25,131 bases of DNA from an uncultured Bacteroidales bacterium (GTDB taxonomy: Bacteria > Bacteroidota > Bacteroidia > Bacteroidales > UBA3824): NCBI GenBank assembly GCA_937877455.1, contig CALFIU010000066.1, positions 1-25,131 on the forward strand, read 5' to 3'. The notes below the pieces were generated by a model. It was given only the letters and a program-made list of their open reading frames with translations, did no database searches and was not told where the DNA came from. This document shows positions 1-7,475 of the stretch, in pieces. The position numbers were made by a program, and so were the translations under genes. The first letter of the stretch is position 1, and every line of letters begins with the position of its first letter.

Positions 1-2
1 TT

Positions 3-62
3 TTTGGGAATAAAGAAAATCCCCAATATCAAAAGACCGTTGTAGTGGAATCTTTGTTCTAA
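3..62 (+). CDS. C-terminal end of an upstream phage gene (partial)
   Basis: An open frame enters from the left edge and ends at TAA (60-62), reading ...NPQYQKTVVVESLF. The next gene starts 17 bp later behind a good ribosome binding site, as expected in a packed phage structural operon. Only about 19 residues are visible, so no function can be assigned. The other two frames also stay open for part of this stretch, so the frame choice is a judgement based on the clean TAA just before the next ribosome binding site. Confidence 0.45.
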   Translation, partial: FGNKENPQYQKTVVVESLF

Positions 63-68
63 GAGAAA

Positions 69-74
69 AAGGAG
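69..74 (+). promoter_or_regulatory. Shine-Dalgarno for the gene at 80
   Basis: AAGGAG lies 5 nt before the ATG at 80. Strong Shine-Dalgarno sites like this occur on the phage side of the window and are rare on the Bacteroidales side. Confidence 0.6.
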
Positions 75-79
75 ATATT

Positions 80-682
80 ATGAAGATTGATGGATATAAG
101 CCGCCAAAATCCAGCTTTTTATCTGTCGAGAAGGATATGGAAATTATAGTTGATAGAATTTCCAAAAATAAACGTATCCAGAGGTTATTATATTATACTA
201 CTCCAGATGCACTTAATAAACCTTCTTTAACAGAAGAAGAAGCGATGGGTTTATTTGGTAAAAACATTAAAATTGTTCCTAAGCTGTACGTAGACAAATC
301 AGTGTTGAATTATATTATTATTAATTTTGATAATTTCGTTACTAGTGGAGAAAATCCTGAATTTAGAGATAATATTATAGAGTTTGATATTATTTGCCAT
401 TTTGATCAATGGCAATTATAGGATTTGGCACTTCGTCCCTATAAGATAGCGGCAGAAATTGATTCAATGATTAATAATAAATATTTAGTTGGTATTGGGG
501 ATATAGAGTTTTTGGGGGCGTCTCAAATAGTTTTGACTGATGAGTTTGCGGGTCTTTGTGTGATGTATCAGTCATGGCATCGAGATGATGATCAAAAGAA
601 AATGCCTAATCCTGCTGATGAAATACGATTCTTACAAGATTTTAAAGAATATACAGCGGCTGAAGGCAAAGGAAAAATTTAA
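80..682 (+). CDS. TAG-recoded phage protein, possibly tail completion/terminator type
   Basis: With TAG at 419-421 read as an amino acid, one 200-residue protein runs from ATG 80 to TAA 680-682. Read conventionally, the frame breaks after WQL and the next piece would have to start at a TTG two codons later in the same frame, which argues for readthrough. With Gln inserted the join reads DQWQLQDLALRPYKIAAEID, a smooth amphipathic stretch. The arrangement (N-terminal helix, then beta strands, then a 'RPYKIAAEID' segment) and the position just before a tail-chaperone-like gene suggest a neck or tail-completion protein, but I recognise no diagnostic motif. The stop overlaps the ATG of the next gene by one base (TAATG). 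The recoding is well supported; the function is weak inference. Confidence 0.6.
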
Positions 683-1413
683 TGGATTATCGGCTTGGTT
701 TGATGTGTGGAACTGATTTGCCAGTTCCTTTTTTGGAAACTTCTGTACATCAACCTCGTCTTAATGAAATTGCTTTAATCGGAGAACAAGATTTTTTTTC
801 TGGCGTTCAATGTTTGTGTTTTTACAAAAATATGTTTGCTCAGGACAAAAGTGTAAAAATGGACACAAACAATTTTCAAATATTTATGACAATAATGTCA
901 GATAAATCTGCAAAAGATAAAAAAAACGCAACTATTCAATTGTTATCCCTATTGTTTCCTCAAAGTCAAGTTATGATGACACCGCGGTCCATATTATTAA
1001 ATAATAAAAATACCGATCCAAAATATATAGATGACAGTAATTTTGAGGCATTGTAGGAAATTTTACGTTTAATTTTTTGCAGTAACGAATCCCCTGAAGC
1101 TGCGCAAACTTACAACCCTGGATCGGCCAGAGCAAAAGAAATAGCTGAAAAGCTGATGAAGGGTCGGCAAAAAGTTGCAGAATTAAAGGGGGCTAACAGT
1201 ATTAGTGTATTTAGTTAGTATTTGTCTGTTCTTACTGTTGGTTTACATATACCTTTGGAAGACTTAACAAAACTGACTATGTTTTAGCTGTATGACTTGA
1301 TGGAGCGTTATCAGCTGAAAGTGTCTTGGGATATTGATATACGTATTCGCACTTCTGGATTTGGTAGTTCTTCATCTAAACAGCCCGATAATTGGATGAA
1401 AAATATTCACTAA
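682..1413 (+). CDS. TAG-recoded tail assembly chaperone-like protein (Gp15-like)
   Basis: A 243-residue protein runs from ATG 682 to TAA 1411-1413 through three in-frame TAG codons (1054, 1216, 1285). Conventional reading would end it at residue 124 and leave about 118 coherent codons without a start. With Gln inserted the C-terminal part reads SVFSQYLSVL, TMFQLYDLMERYQLKVSWDI and ends in DNWMKNIH. This pattern (a 'LT-hydrophobic-QLYDL-ERY' helix, a WDID strand and a WMKxIH end) resembles the Gp15-like tail assembly chaperones that precede tape-measure genes in long-tailed phages. The family assignment is from memory of the motif, not a search. Neighbours on both sides look like virion genes, which agrees. 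Confidence 0.65.
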
Positions 1414-1423
1414 ATTATAATTT

Positions 1424-1429
1424 AGGAGG
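1424..1429 (+). promoter_or_regulatory. Shine-Dalgarno that fixes the start of the tail protein at 1440
   Basis: AGGAGG is 10 nt before ATG 1440. The same frame is open from TTG 1392, but that would overlap the previous gene and place this consensus site inside the coding region, so 1440 is the better start. Confidence 0.75.
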
Positions 1430-1439
1430 ACAAACATAT

Positions 1440-2600
1440 ATGAAATACGGTGTACGCGAAATATGCGAAGTCGTTATGCGTGCTAAAGCCCGTATGCAGG
1501 TTGGTAATAAAGTCTTCTATAAGGACGAACCTGTTATTTATTTTGATACTTTAACTACCTCCAGTCTCGAAGGCGCCTCCACTACAGTTTATGCACAGGG
1601 TGGACGCGGTAATGCTCGCCTTATGAGCTGGGACGGTGAGCGCACACTTACCTTTACGATGGAAGATGCATTAATTTCTCCTGAAGGATTAATGATTCTT
1701 TCTGGTGCTGGCTTAATTGAAAATGATCTTGATGCTGTTAGTGCTTCTCCTAGCGAAGACAGAGATAAGAAGTTATTAAAGCAGCATATCGTTGAAACTA
1801 TTGCTAAGGATGATTTAACCTTTACTGGCGGTGGTGCTTATGCCGCTTCTAAGGGTATTGAATTTGATTTAAGCAATGTTCCTTACATGCCAAACAACGG
1901 TGAAAATAACATTTATGTTATGTTTATGCGTGATGGCGAAATCATTTCTGAGCCATTCATTCCTGCAAATGATGGCGTAAAGAAAGATGGTAGTGTTGTT
2001 AATAGCGGTCACTTCGCTGGCAGCGGCAATGTTCATGTTGTTCTTGATGAACACGAATGCAACTATGCTGATGTTGAAGAAGATGGAGTAAATCCTTATA
2101 TTTATGAAGCGATTCTTCCTAAGGTATCTAATGATTTTGATGCCATTATGGTTGACTATTACACCTGCCGTGAGCGTATTAAGCAGATTGAGATTTCTGC
2201 CGATAGCTTTGGCGGCAACTTCTACCTGGAAGCCTCCACTTTATTCCGTGGAACTAATGGTGTTGACTATCCTGCAGAGTTTATTATTCCTAACTGCCGC
2301 ATTCAATCTAATTTCACCTTTAACATGGCTTCTACTGGTGATCCTTCTACCTTCACTTTCACTCTTGATGCTTTCCCTGACTATACTCGTTGGGATAAGA
2401 CCAAGAAGGTTCTTGCTGCAATTCAGGTTATTGAGGATGCCGGAGCTGGTGTTGGTGGATCTGACTATCATCGTGGCAGCACAAATGCTCAGGATGGTAA
2501 CTTCGATTCCAAGGCTGATAGCATGATTCATGAAGATGACCATGAATATGATGGTGTATCTTACAATGCTGCTAATATCACCTACAGAGGTAAGAAATAA
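1440..2600 (+). CDS. Major tail (tube-like) virion structural protein
   Basis: A 386-residue protein with a consensus Shine-Dalgarno. The N-terminal part has ARLMSWDGERTLTFTMEDAL followed by ISPEGLMILSGAGLI, a pattern I associate with tail tube or major tail proteins of large myoviruses and siphoviruses. The middle (about residues 160-240) is rich in beta-strand-forming sequence and may be a decoration domain. The C-terminal third (ADSFGGNFYLEASTLFRGTN, then a FTFTLDAF strand) looks like the strand-rich end of a tube subunit. The gene has no in-frame TAG, uses CAG and CAA for Gln, and favours C-ending and GGC/CGT codons more than its neighbours, as expected of a very highly expressed structural gene. 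It lies directly after the chaperone-like gene. It could instead be another abundant virion protein. Confidence 0.6.
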   Translation: MKYGVREICEVVMRAKARMQVGNKVFYKDEPVIYFDTLTTSSLEGASTTVYAQGGRGNARLMSWDGERTLTFTMEDALISPEGLMILSGAGLIENDLDAVSASPSEDRDKKLLKQHIVETIAKDDLTFTGGGAYAASKGIEFDLSNVPYMPNNGENNIYVMFMRDGEIISEPFIPANDGVKKDGSVVNSGHFAGSGNVHVVLDEHECNYADVEEDGVNPYIYEAILPKVSNDFDAIMVDYYTCRERIKQIEISADSFGGNFYLEASTLFRGTNGVDYPAEFIIPNCRIQSNFTFNMASTGDPSTFTFTLDAFPDYTRWDKTKKVLAAIQVIEDAGAGVGGSDYHRGSTNAQDGNFDSKADSMIHEDDHEYDGVSYNAANITYRGKK

Positions 2601-2603
2601 TTA

Positions 2604-2924
2604 ATGTTTATTAGACATCGTTCTAATACATACAAAAAGTCGGTAAAACAAGAGGCTGTTCAGCAAGAGCAGCCTCTTGAACAGCCCTCGATTGCTGAGG
2701 TAGCTTTACAAAAGGTAGAAGAAGTAATGCGTATAGTACCAGAAAGTATTCCAGCAGAAGATGTTGAAGCTTTTTTAAACGAAAGCGACAATTCTTGTGA
2801 GGAATGCCCAAAAGAAGAAATGATTGCGGAAGAGCCGGTTGCACCGATCGGTGATATCGAGTTCGCGCAAGACATTTATGGGGTGCCCGCAGATGATATT
2901 GCTTTCCTCTTGGGGGAAGAATAA
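2604..2924 (+). CDS. Small acidic phage protein of unknown function
   Basis: A 106-residue protein that starts 3 bp after the tail protein ends and stops at TAA just before a strong terminator, so it is the last gene of this transcription unit. The first 20 residues are basic; the rest is very acidic and Gln/Glu/Pro rich (QQEQPLEQPSIAEVAL, then EECPKEEMIAEEP), ending in VPADDIAFLLGEE. Such acidic, low-complexity proteins after tail tube genes could be assembly or scaffolding helpers, but no family is recognised. It has no in-frame TAG. A pair of overlapping inverted repeats lies in its 5' part (2651-2686). Confidence 0.6.
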   Translation: MFIRHRSNTYKKSVKQEAVQQEQPLEQPSIAEVALQKVEEVMRIVPESIPAEDVEAFLNESDNSCEECPKEEMIAEEPVAPIGDIEFAQDIYGVPADDIAFLLGEE

Positions 2925-2930
2925 TTTTAA

Positions 2931-2966
2931 GGGGAAAGGACGTTAAGTTCTTTCCCCGTTTTTTTA
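2931..2966 (+). terminator. Rho-independent terminator after the structural genes
   Basis: An 11-bp stem (GGGGAAAGGAC with GTTCTTTCCCC, one G-U pair) has a 5-nt loop GTTAA and is followed by GTTTTTTT. It begins 6 bp after the stop of the acidic protein. Confidence 0.85.
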
Positions 2967-2977
2967 TTTTGGAGGAA

Positions 2978-2983
2978 AGGAGG
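2978..2983 (+). promoter_or_regulatory. Shine-Dalgarno upstream of the recoded gene at 2998
   Basis: AGGAGG occurs as a second GGAGG-type site seven bases after another. The nearest ATG (2984) opens a frame that stops after five codons at TGA. The long recoded frame must start at GTG 2998 or ATT 2995, with an unusually long spacer of 11-14 nt. A one-base assembly error here is possible. Confidence 0.45.
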
Positions 2984-2997
2984 ATGAAAAATATATT

Positions 2998-4188
2998 GTG
3001 AGTTTAAATTTTCCTTATTTACATTATAGATTAATCCAATATACTGAAGGAAAATATTTAATAAGTAAAAAATTATAGTCTTTATCGACTGAGGATTAGA
3101 GAAAAAAAGATATTAATACTTCTGTCAATGAAACCAGAGCTTTTATTTTAAAATAGGCAAAAGGAAAATTGCAAAAAATTGATAAAGATACTTTAAATTA
3201 TATGAGTGATGTTTATAGCGCTTTTGCATTCGGGAATTATAATAATACAAGTAAAAATATAGACAAAATAAAATCAGAATATAATAGAAATATTATTGAA
3301 GAATTTTAGTCAATGTTTAAAAAATCTGAAATTGCAAAATCTGGTTTGGTAACTACTGATTTAAACGATTCTGTTGTATATAAAATGTTTTTAGATAAAA
3401 ATATTCATGGTTTAATTAATTCTAATGGAAAAGGCATTGCGGTTACCGAATTGGGCCGATTTGAAAGAGAAATAAATAATTTATTGGATAACTTAGGGCG
3501 GAGTTTAGGAAAATCTACTACTGACTATCAAACACTTAATAATATTAGTGTTAGACTTAAAAAATTACGTATTGATATCAATAATAAAAACAAAGAATTC
3601 AGTTCAAGTCAGGAAAAGGGCGGAATATATTTAAAAGATTCTAATTTACAAGATGAATTGGAAAAAATTATCACTGATTACAGTATTCTTTGTGCTAATT
3701 TAGATTTAAACAATAAAAAAAGTGATCAAGGAACTGCCGGTGAATTATTATTTGCAGCAATGCAATATTTTATCAATAAAGGTAGTTTAATGGGTGCAAG
3801 AAAATTATTGAATGAATCATGGATTACAAGAGGAAAAGATAGTAAAATTAAAAAAGGTTTTAGTTAGAATAAAAATAATGGAGTCTTATGGACTGCACTT
3901 GAACAAATAGAAAATCCAGATTTTATAGTAGATAAGAACATGTTTAATTTGAGTGAATTATAGAGAATTCTTTCTGAAAATAATGATACGAGTTTTAATA
4001 TGACCGCTGGAAGTATTAGTTTAGGGGAAAGTCAATCGACAGCCGATATAGTTATAGATTGGCCAGAACTATAGTTATAGGATGTTGGTATCAGTATTAA
4101 AAACTATCGCCACGGCATGAAAAGCCAAAAGTTCCATATTTTAAACGAGGCTAATTTATTGGCAATTTTGTAGCTTACTACGACAGAT
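2998..4188 (+). CDS. TAG-recoded phage protein of unknown function, truncated at the junction
   Basis: From GTG 2998 the frame contains only TAG as apparent stops until past the junction: 3076, 3097, 3154, 3307, 3865, 3961, 4072, 4078 and 4171. Read as Gln it gives about 397 residues. The first ~170 are Lys/Asn-rich and helical, a middle part (about residues 140-290) is predicted helical, and the end reads STADIVIDWPELQLQDVGIS followed by IKNYRHG and ILNEANLLAILQL. The spaced D and 'SIKNY' pattern is faintly like a PD-(D/E)XK nuclease core; this is weak. The last readthrough TAG (4171) shows the phage frame is intact almost to the junction. The frame continues by chance to TAA 4213, but from about 4190 the DNA is ispH. 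The natural C-terminus is not in this window. Confidence 0.55.
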
Positions 4189-4200
4189 TTCTTTTATCAT
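4174..4200. other. Junction between TAG-recoded phage DNA and Bacteroidales chromosome
   Basis: Left of here the + strand encodes a TAG-recoded phage protein; right of here the - strand encodes ispH, which loses similarity to its family after ...RLHKMIKE (codon ending 4189). No direct repeat, integrase gene, tRNA gene or transposon end is visible at the join. Confidence 0.65.
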
Positions 4201-4512
4201 TTTATGCAAACGTAATACAATTGGGCATGTGGCATCAATGATTTTTATGTTGTTTTTTTTAGCAGTTTGGTAAGTTGAAGGGGGTTCGCCATGAGCCCTT
4301 AACAACACCGTTGCATTTTTAAGTGTAGCAAAATTCTGATAGTTTATGGTTGTTAATCCAAGGTTGCATAGCCTTGCAGTTTCTTCTTGATTGTGTACCA
4401 TTTCGCCAAGGCAGTAAAGCCCACCACTGCTGGCTATTTCTTTTTCAGCCTTATTAATTGCATTGGTAACACCAAAACAAAACCCCGCGTTCTCGTCTAT
4501 TTCGATTATCAT
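4189..4512 (-). CDS. ispH: 4-hydroxy-3-methylbut-2-enyl diphosphate reductase, N-terminal fragment
   Basis: IspH (LytB) performs the last step of the MEP isoprenoid pathway, reducing HMBPP to IPP and DMAPP with a [4Fe-4S] cluster. The fragment shows the N-terminal GFCFGV motif with the first cluster cysteine, 'YCLGEMVHN', 'LLRAHGEPP' and 'DATCPIV' with the second cysteine. It then loses similarity after residue ~108; the family is normally about 280-300 residues, so the third cysteine and the C-terminal domains are missing. The open frame continues for ten unrelated codons into phage DNA (to 4156). It diverges from typA with a shared promoter region of about 130 bp. The break in a usually essential gene is best explained by a contig join rather than a real mutation. 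Confidence 0.85.
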
Positions 4513-4547
4513 TTTTTGATTGTTAATGAATTTTTTAGAAAAAAGTG

Positions 4548-4555
4548 CAAAAATA
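4548..4555 (-). promoter_or_regulatory. Candidate -7 box for ispH
   Basis: On the - strand TATTTTTG matches the Bacteroidetes TAnnTTTG element and lies 36 bp before the ispH ATG. No clear -33 element was found. Confidence 0.4.
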
Positions 4556-4610
4556 ACCCAAAAAATACCATAATTAAATAAAAAATAACATAAAAAATAA
4601 AAAAAAAGTG

Positions 4611-4618
4611 TAATTTTG
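4611..4618 (+). promoter_or_regulatory. Candidate -7 box for typA
   Basis: TAATTTTG matches TAnnTTTG exactly, 28 bp before the typA ATG, in a very AT-rich intergenic stretch shared with divergent ispH. Confidence 0.5.
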
Positions 4619-4645
4619 CACGCTGAAAATTTTTAAGTACATCAA

Positions 4646-6448
4646 ATGCAAGACATTAGGAACATAGCAATAATTGCGCACGTTGACCACGGCAAAACCA
4701 CGCTTGTGGACAGAATTTTGCACCAGTCGCACCTTTTTAGAGAAAATCAAGAGGTGCAGGATTTGGTTTTAGACAACAATGACCTTGAACGCGAACGCGG
4801 TATAACCATTCTATCAAAAAACGTTTCGGTAAGATACAAAGGTGTAAAAATAAACATTATAGACACTCCTGGCCACAGTGATTTTGGAGGCGAGGTAGAG
4901 CGTGTACTTAACATGGCCGATGGTGTCATTTTGCTTGTTGATGCTTTTGAAGGTCCTATGCCACAAACACGTTTTGTGTTACAAAAAGCAATAGAACTTA
5001 AACTAAAGCCTATTGTAGTTATCAACAAAGTTGATAAGCCAAATTGTACGCCCGAACAGGTATATGAACAGGTTTTCGACTTGATGTTTGCCCTCGATGC
5101 AACAGAAGATCAGTTGGATTTTCCAGTGGCATACGGTTCGTCGAAAGTTGGTTGGATGGGTCCAGATTGGAAAACTCCTACTCAAGATGTAAGTTATTTG
5201 CTTGATCTTATAGTTAAACACATTCCCGCTCCCAAAGTTGTTGAAGGTCCTCTACAAATGCAGATAAGCTCTCTCGACTATTCTTCGTATATGGGTCGCA
5301 TAGCCATAGGACGTGTGTTTAGAGGAAGTATTCAAGCAGGACAAACTGTAGCAGTGATAAAATCAGACGGTGAAATTCAACGTTCACAAATAAAAGAACT
5401 TTATGTTTTTGAAGGTTTGGGTAAAGAAAAAATCAAAACTCCAGTGCAATGCGGAGAAATATGTGCGTTGCTTGGGCTTGATAGTTTTGATATTGGTGAC
5501 ACTGTTGCCGACCCAGAAAATCCCGAAGAACTCAAACGAATACATGTTGATGAGCCTACAATGAGTATGCTTTTTACCATCAACAACTCACCATTTTTTG
5601 GCAAGGAAGGCAAGTTTGTAACTTCAAGACACTTGCGCGAACGTCTATTTAAAGAAACGGAAAAAAATCTTGCTCTTAGGATTGAAGAAACCGACTCTCC
5701 AGAAAAACTCCAAGTTTATGGACGTGGAATACTTCACCTTGCTGTTTTGGTAGAAACAATGCGTCGTGAGGGCTACGAAATGCAACTTGGACAGCCGAAA
5801 GTGATTATAAAAGAAGAAGATGGCAAAAAATTTGAACCAATAGAGTTACTTACAGTAGAAGTGCCAGAAACATTTTCGAGCAAGGTGATAGACTTGGTTC
5901 AAAAACGCAAAGGCGAAATCTTGAACATAGAAAGCAAAGACGATCGAGTGTTTCTCGAATTTAACATACCTTCGCGTGGCATCATTGGTTTAACAAATCC
6001 AATTCTTACAGCGACAGAAGGAGAAGCTATTATTTCTCACAGATTTAAAGAATTTGGAGAATGGCGAGGCGACCTTTCTACTCAACGTAATGGTTCGCTT
6101 ATTGCAATGGAAACAGGAACAGCCATTCCATATTCCATCAACAACTTACAAAGCCGTGGTAAATTTTTTATTGAGCCGGGCGATGAAGTTTACGCTGGCG
6201 AAATAATTGGAGAAACCACACGTCAAGAAGATATTGTGGTAAACGTTACTAAAACAAAAAAACTTACAAACATGCGTGCAGCGGGTAGCGACGATAAAAT
6301 ATTGATTGAGCCAGCTGTAAAAATGTCGCTCGAAGAAAACATGGAATACATCAACGACGACGAATATGTAGAGGTAACACCAAAGTCAATACGTTTGCGC
6401 AAGATTATTCTCGACGAAACAGAGCGTAAACGTGCCAATAGAAACTAA
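4646..6448 (+). CDS. typA: Ribosome-associated translational GTPase TypA/BipA
   Basis: A 600-residue protein of the expected full length for TypA/BipA, a GTPase that binds the 70S ribosome and aids 50S assembly and stress adaptation. G1 is AHVDHGKTT (residues ~10-18), the switch I region has RERGITI, G3 is DTPGHSDFGGE, and G4 is NKVD. The downstream domains are EF-G-like beta-barrel and alpha-beta domains followed by the TypA-specific C-terminal domain (SRGIIGLTN and the GTAIPYSINNLQSRG region). The start gives MQDIRNIAIIAHVDHG, normal for the family. It is preceded by a -7 box and followed by a terminator, so it looks monocistronic. Confidence 0.97.
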   Translation: MQDIRNIAIIAHVDHGKTTLVDRILHQSHLFRENQEVQDLVLDNNDLERERGITILSKNVSVRYKGVKINIIDTPGHSDFGGEVERVLNMADGVILLVDAFEGPMPQTRFVLQKAIELKLKPIVVINKVDKPNCTPEQVYEQVFDLMFALDATEDQLDFPVAYGSSKVGWMGPDWKTPTQDVSYLLDLIVKHIPAPKVVEGPLQMQISSLDYSSYMGRIAIGRVFRGSIQAGQTVAVIKSDGEIQRSQIKELYVFEGLGKEKIKTPVQCGEICALLGLDSFDIGDTVADPENPEELKRIHVDEPTMSMLFTINNSPFFGKEGKFVTSRHLRERLFKETEKNLALRIEETDSPEKLQVYGRGILHLAVLVETMRREGYEMQLGQPKVIIKEEDGKKFEPIELLTVEVPETFSSKVIDLVQKRKGEILNIESKDDRVFLEFNIPSRGIIGLTNPILTATEGEAIISHRFKEFGEWRGDLSTQRNGSLIAMETGTAIPYSINNLQSRGKFFIEPGDEVYAGEIIGETTRQEDIVVNVTKTKKLTNMRAAGSDDKILIEPAVKMSLEENMEYINDDEYVEVTPKSIRLRKIILDETERKRANRN

Positions 6449-6475
6449 ACACTTAAACACATTATAATAGAAATG

Positions 6476-6506
6476 ACGCACGATAAAAAAAATCGTGCGT
6501 TTTTTT
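6476..6506 (+). terminator. Rho-independent terminator of typA
   Basis: A perfect 9-bp stem (ACGCACGAT with ATCGTGCGT) has an A7 loop and is followed by six T's. Confidence 0.9.
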
Positions 6507-6686
6507 ATAATAATTTATTAAACTCGATAAGATATATCGTAAATTTTTAATGTTTTTATAAAATACATAAAATAAATTTTAGAAACATCAATTAGTATTT
6601 TTTAAATAATAAGCGTAAAAAAATTACATAAATTTTTAGTTTATTAAATAAAAATATTATCTTTCCGCCCAAAAATACAAACTGCA

Positions 6687-7457
6687 ATGAAAACTAAACC
6701 GGAGATAGTAAATAATTGGCTGCCAAGATATACTGGTCGCGAATTAAAAGATTTTAATAAACACATATTACTCACCAATTTTCAAAATTATTTGGAACTA
6801 TTTTCAAAACGTTTCAACGTACCCATTGTTGGTGAAGATAAAAATATGCCTAACGTATCCGCGGAAGGGATAACATTGATAAACTTTGGTATGGGTAGCC
6901 CCAACGCTGCCACAATAATGGATCTTTTAAGTGCAATAGATCCCGAAGCAGTGCTTTTTTTGGGGAAATGCGGCGGAATAAAAGAAAAAAATAAGCTTGG
7001 CGACCTAATTCTGCCAATTGCGGCTATTAGAGGCGAGGGAACAAGCAACGAATATCTACCACCAGAAGTTCCTGCTCTACCTGCATTCAACCTTCAACGA
7101 GCAGTTAGCACGGCTATACGAGATTCAGGACACGACTATTGGACAGGAACCGTTTATACAACCAATCGCCGTGTATGGGAATGGGACGATGATTTTAAAA
7201 AATATTTGGTAAAAATACGTGCTATGGCTGTTGATATGGAAACAGCAACACTTTTCACCGTTGGATTTGCCAATCAGATTCCCTCTGGTGCATTACTTCT
7301 TGTTTCTGACCAACCAATGATTTCTTCTGGCGTAAAAACACGTGAAAGCGATGATAAAGTTACAAGAAATTATGTTGAAGATCATTTAACTATTGGCATT
7401 AATTCTTTGAAAGAAATAATCAATAATTGTAGAAGTGTAAAACATCTTAAATTTTAA
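6687..7457 (+). CDS. amn: AMP nucleosidase (short Bacteroidetes form)
   Basis: A 256-residue member of the nucleoside phosphorylase superfamily, predicted to hydrolyse AMP to adenine and ribose-5-phosphate. The fold-typical segments are INFGMGSPNAATIMDLLSAI, LFLGKCGGI, a 'GEGTSNEYLP' substrate-side loop and VDMETATLF with the conserved acidic residue pair; SDQPM follows. Unlike the ~480-residue proteobacterial Amn it lacks the long N-terminal regulatory domain, as is usual in Bacteroidetes. It is followed after 18 bp by holA, a gene pair I recognise from Bacteroidales, so the two probably share a transcript. The 240 bp upstream are AT-rich; TATCTTTC near 6658 is a one-mismatch -7 box. Confidence 0.85.
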   Translation: MKTKPEIVNNWLPRYTGRELKDFNKHILLTNFQNYLELFSKRFNVPIVGEDKNMPNVSAEGITLINFGMGSPNAATIMDLLSAIDPEAVLFLGKCGGIKEKNKLGDLILPIAAIRGEGTSNEYLPPEVPALPAFNLQRAVSTAIRDSGHDYWTGTVYTTNRRVWEWDDDFKKYLVKIRAMAVDMETATLFTVGFANQIPSGALLLVSDQPMISSGVKTRESDDKVTRNYVEDHLTIGINSLKEIINNCRSVKHLKF

Positions 7458-7475
7458 TATTGTCGAAAAAATATA

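Noticed and set aside
80..1413. Broken open frames taken as pseudogenes with ordinary TAG stops
   Set aside because: Every break in the left part is TAG, never TAA or TGA, in the same frame with coherent protein on both sides; decay would produce mixed stops and frameshifts.
2984..3001. ATG directly after AGGAGG as the start of a gene
   Set aside because: Stops at TGA after five codons; the long recoded frame is in another phase.
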